From Spirochaetota bacterium (GTDB taxonomy: Bacteria; Spirochaetota; Spirochaetia; Treponematales; Rectinemataceae), in assembly GCA_008080685.1 (NCBI GenBank), contig VKGY01000008.1, forward strand, positions 3,452 through 42,481: a stretch of 39,030 nucleotides of DNA. Direction: 5' to 3'. Positions 16,501 to 23,136 of the stretch are shown in pieces. Every line of letters begins with the position of its first letter. Within the stretch, counting starts at the first letter, position 1. The notes under the pieces are model-generated. The model made no database searches. It was not told the DNA's origin and saw only the letters and a program-made list of their open reading frames with translations. Both the position numbers and the translations under genes were made by a program.

Positions 16501-17150
16501 ATGGAGGGATGCTCGGGAGAGAGCCCTCTGTCCCGGTGGGCGCGCACCAGGTCTTCAGGAATGAGTTTCCTCATGGTGTCGTAGGAGAGTTCCTCGACTT
16601 TCTGCACTTCATGGGAGGTGCGGAAGCCGTCGAAGAAATGAAGGAAGGGTACTCTGGTCTTGAGGGTGGCGGCGTGAGCGACAAGGGCGAGGTCCATGAC
16701 TTCCTGGACATTGTCCGAGGCGAGCATGGCCCAGCCGGCCTGGCGGGCGGCCATGACGTCCTGATGGTCTCCGAAGATGGAGAGGGCGTGGGCGGCTACG
16801 GCCCGGGCGGCGATGTGGAACACCGTGGGGGTGGCTTCGCCGGCGATCTTGAACATGTTCGGGATCATGAGAAGGAGACCTTGGGAGGCGGTATAGGTGG
16901 TACACAGGGCTCCCGTGGTGAGCGCTCCGTGCACGGCACCGGCTGCGCCGGCCTCGGACTGCATCTCTACGACCTGAGGAACAGTTCCCCAAAGGTTTTT
17001 CCTGCCCATCGAAGAGAACTCGTCAGCGAGTTCTCCCATGTTGGAGGAGGGGGTGATGGGGTAGATCGCGATGACTTCCGAACAGGCGTGGGATACATAG
17101 GCCGCCGCCGTGTTTCCGTCGATCATCACCATTGACTTGGAATCAGCCAT
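13569..17150 (-). CDS. nifJ: Pyruvate:ferredoxin (flavodoxin) oxidoreductase
   Basis: A 1193-residue single-chain enzyme, the usual length. It converts pyruvate + CoA to acetyl-CoA + CO2 and reduces ferredoxin in the cytoplasm. All domains appear in order: an N-terminal pyruvate-binding domain with YPITPSSNMGE (~31-41), the CoA-binding/gamma-type region, the EKR-type linker (KNSIKIIGDE), a ferredoxin domain with CIQCGQCSMVCPH (~695) and CTGCGACVNICP (~760), and the thiamine diphosphate domain with CAGCGETPY (~830) and GDGWAYDIGYGGLDHV. Cysteines for three 4Fe-4S clusters can be accounted for. AAGGAA precedes the start. Between the two ferredoxin motifs a 21-base tandem duplication adds KYLAGAP twice. 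It supplies reduced ferredoxin that the nearby NfnAB-type enzyme could use. Confidence 0.97.
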   Translation of the reverse strand: MADSKSMVMIDGNTAAAYVSHACSEVIAIYPITPSSNMGELADEFSSMGRKNLWGTVPQVVEMQSEAGAAGAVHGALTTGALCTTYTASQGLLLMIPNMFKIAGEATPTVFHIAARAVAAHALSIFGDHQDVMAARQAGWAMLASDNVQEVMDLALVAHAATLKTRVPFLHFFDGFRTSHEVQKVEELSYDTMRKLIPEDLVRAHRDRGLSPEHPSIRGTSQNPDVYFAGREATSKFHAATPALVQKTMDEFAALTGRAYKLFEYSGAPDAERVVIVMGSGADTVEETVNSLVARGEKVGVVKVHLFRPFSVEHFVAALPASIKSIAVLDRTKEPGAIGEPLYEDVRTAIGEAMAAGKASFKTWPKVVGGRYGLGSFEFTPAMAKGVFDNITKAEPKNHFTVGIVDDVSFTNITYDEHFELNAEGTVECLFYGLGSDGTVGANKNSIKIIGDETDYSAQGYFEYDSKKAGTYTISHLRFGSKKIKKPYLVSKADFVACHKFSFLEKLDMLVNAKPGGTFLLNSPYSADQVWDHLPVEVQKHIADKKLKFYVIDAMDIAEKSGMGTRINTIMQTAFFKISGVLPEDEAISLIKKYTEKTYHRKGADVVEKNLVAIDMALNATRKVEVKAANSTTKILAPVPANSPAFVKETLGEIIGMRGAKLPVSRLPEDGTFPTGTTRFEKRNIAEKIPVWNSEICIQCGQCSMVCPHAVIRLKAYEPKYLAGAPKYLAGAPATFKSAEAKGKELAGLKATLQVAPEDCTGCGACVNICPINDKAVAGWKAINLETQAPLREVEAANWDFFLSIPDTPAKYLNLNLPKGIAMKLPLFEFSGACAGCGETPYLKLMSQLYGDRAVLANATGCSSIYGGNLPTTPYCTRADGKGPAWSNSLFEDAAEFGMGMRLTADKQAEYAKELLLEAKGKDVPAELADTLLSNPMASDEEVDAQRVSVEKLKGILAKVDASWAKELVNVADRLVKKSVWIIGGDGWAYDIGYGGLDHVIASGKNVNLLVLDTEVYSNTGGQASKSTPIGAIAKFATSGKETMKKDLGMMAMSYGYVYVAQIAMGANMNQTIKAFREAESYDGPSVIIAYSHCINQGIDMMKGINQQKAAVDSGVWPLYRYDPRLKAQGKNPFQLDSKAPDFSKLDAYMYAEVRFKSLRDANAERAKMLLEKQRGLIERRYNEYKYLADRPF
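14952..14993. repeat. In-frame 21-base tandem duplication within PFOR
   Basis: Two identical adjacent 21-base units (14952-14972 and 14973-14993) encode the heptapeptide KYLAGAP twice, in the loop between the two 4Fe-4S motifs. The frame is preserved. Perfect identity indicates a recent slippage event or a fixed short repeat. Confidence 0.85.
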
Positions 17151-17387
17151 TGTAGTTCCTTTTCTTGGAGATGGGGATGTTGGAGCTTTCGGCAGAGAGA
17201 CTGTCCGATTTCCTACACCGAGGGCATGAAGAAAAGTGTAGGGCTGTGGTGCTTCAAATGGACGATCGTTCTCGAAAGCTAGGTAATTCTAACCCCTAAT
17301 CGGGATTATTTCAATATCCGGGGCGGGCGCATCGTATATATATGGAGTAATCCTGAGAGGTTCGTATCGAATAGCGGACCGCGGCGA

Positions 17388-17415
17388 TTGACCAATGAAA
17401 CGGTAGAGGTATAGT
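17388..17415 (+). promoter_or_regulatory. Candidate promoter immediately before the nucleotidyltransferase
   Basis: TTGACC (17388-17393), 16 bases, TATAGT (17410-17415). Transcription would begin at about 17421-17423, which coincides with the ATG at 17422 and would make the message leaderless. An AGAGG at 17405-17409 is an alternative ribosome-binding site with a long 12-base spacing, which would require a start further upstream. The rest of the 17151-17421 gap holds PFOR upstream sequence and no gene. Confidence 0.45.
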
Positions 17416-17421
17416 AGAAAT

Positions 17422-18327
17422 ATGAAATTACTGATTCTGGCCGCGGGCATCGGTTCGCGGTTCGGGGGCATCAAGCAGATTGCCGGCGTCGGCCCCTGCG
17501 GAGAGACTTTGCTGGAGTACAATCTCTTCGATGCCCTCAGGGCTGGTTTTAACGAGGCGGTATTTCTTATCCGTCGGGATATCGAACGGGATTTTCGCGA
17601 GACTGTCCTATCCCGGATCGAGGGTAAGATCCCTGTGCGGCTGGCCTACCAATCGATGGATTCAAGGCAGGGGAGATCCAAGCCGTGGGGGACGGGGCAT
17701 GCCCTCCTTTGCGCCCGCGAAGCCATGGGACGGGAGCCCTTCGCGGTGATCAATGCTGATGATTTCTATGGGCTTTCCGGCTTCTCTGCCGTGGCGCGGC
17801 ATCTTAAAGGCGGCTTTCCCGCAAGCGCAGAGCTATGCCTTGCGGGCTACAGGCTTGGCGGTGTGGTGCCCAAGTCCGGTTCCGTGTCCAGGGCTGTGTG
17901 CGGCGCCGATGAGGAGGGATTTCTTACGAACATCGTCGAACATGTCCGGGTGGAATGGGAGGGGGATTCCCTCATCTCCCGGCCTAAGGGCGATCCTTCC
18001 GTGGCTCTTTCGCCTGAGGCCTTCGCTTCGATGAATCTCTGGGGCTTGGATGAATCGGTTTTTCCGTGGGCGGAGCGGCTTTTTTCGGAGTTTTTAAGGA
18101 CCGACGGAGCGGCGGGAGGGGCTGAGTTTTATTTGCCTTTTATTGTCGGAGAGATGGTTGCGGCCAAGGCGGCTCGATTCAAGGTTCTTCCCGTGCGGGA
18201 GGAGTATTTTGGGCTCACCAATCCCGCGGACATTCAATCCGCCCGGAATTCCATCGCATTGAGGATACGCCGCGGCGACTATCCTTCGCCCCTGTGGATT
18301 CCCGGGGGAGGGTGCGCCGGTGAATAA
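17422..18327 (+). CDS. Nucleotidyltransferase (NTP-sugar transferase fold)
   Basis: A 301-residue protein of the nucleotidyltransferase family that joins a nucleoside triphosphate and a sugar phosphate. The N-terminus LLILAAGIGSRFGGIKQ is the nucleotide-binding signature, PWGTGHALLCA contacts the base/phosphate region, and FAVINADDFYG carries the metal-binding aspartates. The gene next door encodes a left-handed beta-helix protein, so the pair may split the transferase and acyl/helix functions of a GlmU-like or LpxA-like pathway (inference). Exact sugar and nucleotide are unknown; UTP-glucose-1-phosphate uridylyltransferase is the nearest general label. The last eight bases overlap the longest frame of the next gene. 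Confidence 0.82.
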   Translation: MKLLILAAGIGSRFGGIKQIAGVGPCGETLLEYNLFDALRAGFNEAVFLIRRDIERDFRETVLSRIEGKIPVRLAYQSMDSRQGRSKPWGTGHALLCAREAMGREPFAVINADDFYGLSGFSAVARHLKGGFPASAELCLAGYRLGGVVPKSGSVSRAVCGADEEGFLTNIVEHVRVEWEGDSLISRPKGDPSVALSPEAFASMNLWGLDESVFPWAERLFSEFLRTDGAAGGAEFYLPFIVGEMVAAKAARFKVLPVREEYFGLTNPADIQSARNSIALRIRRGDYPSPLWIPGGGCAGE

Positions 18328-19186
18328 ATCGGACAGATCGGACAGATCGGACAGATCGGACAGATCGGACAGGATAACAGGATTTTCAGGATTGACAGGA
18401 TCACCACGAGCGCGATGGCTAGGGATGCCGGAGCTGTTTGACCTGGGCGATAGCGCCCATGAAGCCTTGTTCGAGGGAGCGACGGGACCCTGGGAGGCCT
18501 TGGCCGCCCTTGATGCCTACCTGGAAGGCCTCTTCGAGATGTGCAGGCTGAATGGGCGCATCCTCCAGGCCAGGCCGGCCACAGGGGCCTATCCAGCCAC
18601 AAGGGCCGCCGGCTCCTCCACCCCCTCGGGCGAGGCCAGGCTCTACCTGGAGGCTGGCGCCGAGGTGGATCCCCGGGCGACCATCCAGGGCGAGGTTTTT
18701 GTGGGCGCAGGCAGCAGGATCGAGGCTGGAGCCATGGTAAAGGGACCTGCATGGATAGGCAGGGGCTGCGAAGTGCGTCAGGGCGCCTACCTGCGGGGCT
18801 TTGTCCTCGCGGGGGACGGAGCCGTCCTGGGACACGCCTCGGAATTCAAGCACTGCATCCTTCTGGAAGGGTCCCAGGCGCCCCATTTTAACTATGTGGG
18901 AGACTCGATATTGGGGATTCGGTCTCACATCGGGGCTGGGGTTATCCTCTCCAACGTCAGGATGGACAAGCGGCAGGTGCGGATACAACTGCTTTCCCCC
19001 GACGGCCAGCCCGGCCTTGAATATGCCGCTACAGGCCTGGAAAAGCTGGGAGCTATCCTTGGCGACGGCTGCGAAGTCGGGTGCAATTCGGTGCTCAACC
19101 CCGGAACCCTGCTGGGCCGAGGATGCTTCGTGGCGCCGCTTTCTACCGTGAAGGGAAGCCACGGGGCGAGAACGCGGATAGGCTAG
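18320..19186 (+). CDS. Left-handed beta-helix (hexapeptide-repeat) transferase-like protein
   Basis: The frame runs from GTG 18320 (288 residues; GGGAGG eight bases upstream), but a start at ATG 18425 (MPELFDLGD, 253 residues) resembles related proteins better. The extra 35 residues are entirely encoded by a repeat (five SDR tripeptides and a tail). Residues ~110-215 (long form) are imperfect hexapeptide repeats (ATIQGEVFVGAGSRIEAGAM, then further turns) forming a left-handed beta-helix, as in GlmU or LpxA-type acyltransferases. HASEFKHCILLEGSQAPHFNYVGDS (cited from FKHCILLEGSQAPHFNYVGD) is the typical GlmU-C-like active loop. The probable role is sugar-nucleotide or acyl transfer, together with the upstream nucleotidyltransferase. 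It overlaps the converging phosphorylase by four bases. Confidence 0.8.
   Translation: MNKSDRSDRSDRSDRSDRITGFSGLTGSPRARWLGMPELFDLGDSAHEALFEGATGPWEALAALDAYLEGLFEMCRLNGRILQARPATGAYPATRAAGSSTPSGEARLYLEAGAEVDPRATIQGEVFVGAGSRIEAGAMVKGPAWIGRGCEVRQGAYLRGFVLAGDGAVLGHASEFKHCILLEGSQAPHFNYVGDSILGIRSHIGAGVILSNVRMDKRQVRIQLLSPDGQPGLEYAATGLEKLGAILGDGCEVGCNSVLNPGTLLGRGCFVAPLSTVKGSHGARTRIG
18328..18402 (+). repeat. 9-base ATCGGACAG tandem array leading into degenerate ACAGGAT-type repeats
   Basis: Five perfect ATCGGACAG units (18328-18372) continue into GATAACAG, GATTTTCAG, GATTGACAG and GAT. Translated in the frame of the adjacent gene it gives SDRSDRSDR... The degenerate part resembles the ACAGGAT-type repeats at 24506-24540, 33121-33157 and 34487-34512. 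Confidence 0.85.
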
Positions 19187-19953
19187 GTCGCGGCGGCGAA
19201 CAGCACTTCCAAGCCCTCCTTCGTGGTTTCGGTATGGAATTCCGGCCGCCATTTGAGTTCCGCCAAGGTGTCGGAGACGGAGAAACACGCAGCGATGGGC
19301 ACCCCACGGTGGGCGGCGATGGCGAAGAGGGCTGAAGCTTCCATTTCCACCACCAGCGCTCCAAGATCCCGGAACGCCATGACCTCCAGAGGTGTTTCGC
19401 GATAGATCGCATCGATGGTCCAGGTTGGGCCTGCTGCGTATGCCAGCCCTCGGTTGGACAAGGCCGTCGCGAGACGCCGGGTCAGCGCAGGGTCAGGCAA
19501 TGCGGGGTCTGACCCCGCGATGTAGTGCCGCGAGGTTCCCTCGTCGCGGAAGGCTGAAGTGCAGAGCACCAAGGAACCCGGGGGAAGGTCGGCGCGCAGG
19601 CTCCCGGCTGTGCCCATGGAGACAAAGGACCCCACGCCCCAGGCGATGAGCTCCTCCACCATGACAGCCGCGGCGGGCGCGCCGACCCCGAAGCCCGAAA
19701 CCAGGGCAATTTCCCCGTTTCCTGCCCAGGCTTCGTCTATGTAATGCAGGTCCCGCCCAAAATATCCCTCGGATTCGCGGGTTGAAAAATTCTCCATGAT
19801 GTAGCGCACCAGGCTTCTCTGATAGCCCAAGATCACCCCCTTAGGTGGCGCCTCGTCCTTAAGGGCTCCAAGGGACCTCATGTAGGAAAGGAAATCCGAG
19901 GGATTGAAAAAGGGCGAGGAGGAAAATTTTTCCGGAGTGAGAGGAAAGGCCAT
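19183..19953 (-). CDS. Nucleoside phosphorylase (PNP/UDP family)
   Basis: A 256-residue cytoplasmic enzyme that cleaves a nucleoside with phosphate to a free base and (deoxy)ribose-1-phosphate. The start at 19953 is chosen for AAAAGGAG six bases upstream. Family features are SGFGVGAPAAAVMVEEL, FVSMGTAGSLRADLPPGSLVL, and the sugar-binding VVEMEASALFAIAAHRGV near the C-terminus. The first ~45 residues are an N-terminal extension common in some uridine phosphorylase-like members. Substrate (uridine or purine nucleosides) cannot be fixed from sequence. With the nucleoside importer and amidohydrolase at 33-39 kb it fits nucleoside salvage. A perfect 17-base palindrome lies within the coding region (19502-19518). 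Confidence 0.88.
   Translation of the reverse strand: MAFPLTPEKFSSSPFFNPSDFLSYMRSLGALKDEAPPKGVILGYQRSLVRYIMENFSTRESEGYFGRDLHYIDEAWAGNGEIALVSGFGVGAPAAAVMVEELIAWGVGSFVSMGTAGSLRADLPPGSLVLCTSAFRDEGTSRHYIAGSDPALPDPALTRRLATALSNRGLAYAAGPTWTIDAIYRETPLEVMAFRDLGALVVEMEASALFAIAAHRGVPIAACFSVSDTLAELKWRPEFHTETTKEGLEVLFAAAT
19502..19518. repeat. Perfect palindrome GCGGGGTCTGACCCCGC inside the phosphorylase gene
   Basis: Eight-base arms around a central T/A. It shares the GGGGTC-x-GACCCC core with the palindrome at 24452-24464. In the phosphorylase frame it encodes part of AGSDPALPD, so the frame is unbroken. Confidence 0.8.
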
Positions 19954-20082
19954 TGCATCTCCTTTTGCGCGTGGACAAATCTCATGCGGGACATATAGAA
20001 TAACACGGATCGAAGGTGCCTGTCGCCGCGATTCCATGCTACACTGCTACCCCGCCCCAATCGGGCGTAAAAAAGGAAGCCC

Positions 20083-20961
20083 ATGCACAGCCAGCACAAA
20101 GTCATTTCCAAGCGTAGGCTCTCGGACGAAGTCTACAAGATGGTCATCGAAGCCCCCCTGGTCGCCAGGGAACGCAAAGCGGGGCAATTTGTCATAGTCC
20201 AGTACGACGAAGATTACGCCGAGCGCATCCCCCTCACTATAGCGGACGCCGACCTAGAGGCGGGAACCGTCACCCTGGTCTTTCAGACCGTGGGTGCCAG
20301 CACGCACAAATTGGCCACGAAGGAACCTGGTGATGGAATAGTCCTATTGGGCCCCCTGGGAAATCCGACCCACATAGAAAAATTCGGCTGGGCTGTCTGC
20401 GTGGGCGGAGGTATAGGGCTCGCCCCCTTGCACCCCATCGTCAAGGCCCTCAAGGCCGCGGGCAACAGGGTGACGGTGATCTCCGGAGCCAGGACCAAGG
20501 ACCTCCTTGTCATGCAGGAAGAAATGTCCGCCGCGGCGGACGAGAACATCCTTGTGACCGACGACGGCTCCGCGGGCCGAAAGGCCTTGGTCACCGAACC
20601 CTTGAAGGAACTCTGCACCCTCTCGCCTTCCCCTGACATAGTCGTGGCCATTGGCCCTCCCATAATGATGAAATTCTGCGCCGAAACCACAAGGCCCTTC
20701 GGCGTAAAGACCCTCGCCTCCCTGAACACCATCATGATCGACGGCACGGGGATGTGCGGGGGCTGCCGGGTCTCCGTGGGGGGCGAGACAAAGTTCGTCT
20801 GCGTGGATGGGCCGGAGTTCGACGCCCACCAGGTTGACTGGGCTCAGATGATGACTAGGCTTGGCGCCTACAAGGCCATTGAAAAGGCCCATCACGACAA
20901 GTGCCACATGGAAATGGAGATTCAGGAAAAGATCGATGCTGAAAAGGAAGGGGCGAAATGA
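20083..20961 (+). CDS. NfnA/SudB-type FAD-NAD(P) and 2Fe-2S subunit
   Basis: A 292-residue subunit of the NADH-dependent ferredoxin:NADP+ oxidoreductase (Nfn) / sulfide dehydrogenase group. A ferredoxin-reductase-like FAD domain (residues ~1-100, RIPLTIADAD) is followed by an NAD(P)-binding domain (VCVGGGIGLAPLHPIVKAL) and a C-terminal 2Fe-2S motif DGTGMCGGCRVSVGG...FVCVDGPEFD. In this family the cluster is bound by three cysteines and an aspartate, all seen here. Nfn enzymes couple NADPH oxidation to ferredoxin and NAD+ reduction, or the reverse. GGAAG lies before the ATG. The stop overlaps the NfnB start (ATGA). The product would partner the interrupted NfnB and use ferredoxin reduced by PFOR. 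Confidence 0.9.
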   Translation: MHSQHKVISKRRLSDEVYKMVIEAPLVARERKAGQFVIVQYDEDYAERIPLTIADADLEAGTVTLVFQTVGASTHKLATKEPGDGIVLLGPLGNPTHIEKFGWAVCVGGGIGLAPLHPIVKALKAAGNRVTVISGARTKDLLVMQEEMSAAADENILVTDDGSAGRKALVTEPLKELCTLSPSPDIVVAIGPPIMMKFCAETTRPFGVKTLASLNTIMIDGTGMCGGCRVSVGGETKFVCVDGPEFDAHQVDWAQMMTRLGAYKAIEKAHHDKCHMEMEIQEKIDAEKEGAK

Positions 20962-22377
20962 GCCACATGGAAATGCAGCAGAGCCAGGAAATCGCCCGAT
21001 TGGAATTGGAACGGATCCGCGCCATGACTCTTACGCCCAAGGCGCGGCTAGGGATCCCCGTCCAGGACATGCCAAACCAGAACCCCGATCTCCGCCGGGC
21101 CAACATGGAAGAAGTGGCCACGGGGTATACCAGGGAGCAAGCTATAATCGAGGCGGAGCGCTGTCTGCAGTGCAGGAACGCGCCCTGCGTTGCCGGATGC
21201 CCGGTCAAGATCGACATACCCGGCTTCATAGCCAAAATGAAGGAAGGGGATTTCGCCGAAGCCGCCACGGTGATAAAGCGTACCAACCTTCTGCCTTCCA
21301 TCTGCGGAAGGGTTTGCCCCCAGGAAAAGCAGTGCCAGCTCCCCTGCACGGTGGGCAAGGCCTTGGGCGGGGTGGAAAAGGCGGTGCAGATAGGGAGGTT
21401 GGAACGGTGGGAAAAGGATAGCGGTGGTCGGCGCGGGGCCCGCTGGTTTGACCTGCGCGGTGGATGTGCGCCGGGAAGGCCATGAGGTCACCATTTTCGA
21501 GGCCTTCCACAAGGCGGGCGGCGTCATGGTGTATGGAATTCCTGAATTCCGGCTGCCCAAGGCCCTGGTTGCCGATGAAGCCGGGGTTCTTGAGTCCATG
21601 GGTGTCCGTTTTGAGATGAATTACCTGGTGGGCCGCACGCGCAAGCTTTTAGCCCTGCTCAAGGACGACGGCTACGATGCGGTCTTCATCGGCACTGGGG
21701 CGGGCCTGCCCAAGTTCATGGACATTCCGGGGGAAAACCTGGTGGGGGTCTTTTCCGCCAACGAATACCTCACCAGGGCGAACCTCATGAAGGCCTACGA
21801 CAGAGTGCGGGCCGCGACGCCCATTTATCCGTCCGAGCGGGTCGCGGTCCTGGGGGGCGGCAACGTGGCCATGGACGCGGCCCGCATGGCCTTGCGCCTA
21901 GGGGCGGAGGAGGTTCGCGTGTTGTACCGCCGGACCAGGGAGGAGATGCCCGCCCGGGCTGAAGAGGTGGTCCATGCTATGGAAGAGGGGATTATCTTCG
22001 ACTTTCTAAGAAGCCCCACGAAGGTCCTGGGCGACGACTCAGGGCGGGTGGCGGCCTTGGAGGTCCAGTCCTTCGAACTAGGCCTTCCCGATGCTTCGGG
22101 ACGGCGCCGGCCCATGGCCGTCAGGGGGAGCGAGGAGATCATTCCCTTCGACACGGTCATCGTGGCGGTGGGAAACGAGTCCAATCCTTTGATTTCCCGG
22201 ACTACGCCGGAATTGAATGTTGACAAGTGGGGTCATATTCTCGTAGATGAGAAGCAGAAGACGAGCATGGATCTGGTCTATGCCGGCGGCGACATTGTCC
22301 TCGGCGCGGCTACGGTGATCCTCGCCATGGGCGAGGGCCGCAGGGCTGCCCAGGCGATCAACGAGGTGGTGCAGTGA
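20958..22377 (+). pseudogene. NfnB/SudA (glutamate-synthase-small-subunit-like) interrupted by a deletion/frame shift
   Basis: Two frames make up one gene. Frame A (20958-21485) encodes the N-terminal two-cluster ferredoxin-like domain: CLQCRNAPCVAGCPVKIDIP and CGRVCPQEKQCQLPC, ending in IGRLERW. Frame B (21424 GTG to 22377) begins with VGAGPAGLTCAVDV, the FAD-binding Rossmann motif, and continues through VMVYGIPEFRLPK, the second NAD(P)-binding site VLGGGNVAMDAARMALRLGA and YAGGDIVLGAATVILAMGEGR. The frames meet near 21408-21424 in a +1 relation. Homologues carry a linker of roughly 20 residues between LERF and the Rossmann motif that is absent here, so some 60 bases appear lost along with the frame. 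Both halves retain all cofactor motifs; they might be made as two chains, or this may be an assembly error. The next gene starts by GTGA overlap. Confidence 0.85.
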
Positions 22378-23114
22378 CAAAAGGGCGAGGAATCCTTCGG
22401 TATTGGCTAAGGACGAGGTCCGGCGCTGTAGTTCAAGCGGCCTGTCTTGTCCTGTTGATCATGTCCGCTTCCTTTTCCTTCGCCCAAACCGGAGTTCCCA
22501 ACGCCGCGGAAGAATTTTCCCGGGCTTCGCAGCTCTATGCCCGCGGCCGCCAGCTTGAGGTGGCGGGCAAGGAGGCTGAGGGGGACAAGTCCTTCGCCGC
22601 CTCCCTGGCCATCGTTGAGAAGCTCGTCGCCGCGAATCCCAAGAACGCCGAGTATGTCCATCTTCGCGCCTGGAATCTTTTAAGGCTCGGCCGGCATGCC
22701 GAGGTTGTCTCGACGGTACAGAAGGCCCTTCATTCCATAAAGGACTATCGCCTGGAAGAGGTGATGGCCGAGTCTCTTTATTTCCTGAATCGCAACGAGG
22801 AGGCGCTCCGTTCCTTCGCTTCCTATTTCGCCGCCGCTCCCGCCACGGACGAGCGGATGTCCAGCGCCTACTATTATGTGGGAGAATGCTATATCCGGCT
22901 GAAGAAGTTCGAGCATGCGGACATCGCCTTATCCACTGCCACGATGATGGAAAAATCCATGTTCTATTGGTGGTACAGGCTGGGCTATGTAAAGGAGATG
23001 CTCGGCCAGTACAAGCAGGCCTACGAGATGTACGGCAAGGCTTTGGAATTCAACAAGGGATACAAGTTTGCCCAGGAAGGCCGCGCCCGGGTCAAGGCCA
23101 AGGCAGGCCTCTAG
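22374..23114 (+). CDS. Exported tetratricopeptide-repeat protein
   Basis: A 246-residue protein. It starts at GTG 22374, overlapping the NfnB stop. A signal-anchor or signal peptide is visible at ~16-38 (VVQAACLVLLIMSASFSFAQT), with cleavage after SFAQ plausible. TPR units occupy ~45-240 (ASQLYARGRQLEVAGKEAEG, YVHLRAWNLLRLGRHAEVVS, YYYVGECYIRLKKFEHADIA, YWWYRLGYVKEMLGQYKQAYEMYGKAL in parts). It likely acts as a periplasmic protein-protein scaffold; partners are unknown. Co-transcription with nfnAB is suggested by overlap, but a functional link is not evident. Confidence 0.85.
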   Translation: MTKGRGILRYWLRTRSGAVVQAACLVLLIMSASFSFAQTGVPNAAEEFSRASQLYARGRQLEVAGKEAEGDKSFAASLAIVEKLVAANPKNAEYVHLRAWNLLRLGRHAEVVSTVQKALHSIKDYRLEEVMAESLYFLNRNEEALRSFASYFAAAPATDERMSSAYYYVGECYIRLKKFEHADIALSTATMMEKSMFYWWYRLGYVKEMLGQYKQAYEMYGKALEFNKGYKFAQEGRARVKAKAGL

Positions 23115-23136
23115 GCGATGTGCCTAAGGAAGTAGC

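Noticed and set aside
14607-17135. Long open frames opposite pyruvate:ferredoxin oxidoreductase (up to 269 residues)
   Set aside because: They are antisense shadows of a clear GC-rich gene, with low-complexity Gly/Asp/Glu/His composition and no known motif.
18328-18402. CRISPR array
   Set aside because: Units are 9 bases with no spacers and no cas gene is near, so this is a simple tandem repeat.
21400-21424. Programmed ribosomal frameshift joining the two NfnB parts
   Set aside because: The needed shift is +1, no stop-codon pause signal fits, and family linker residues are absent, so deletion is simpler.
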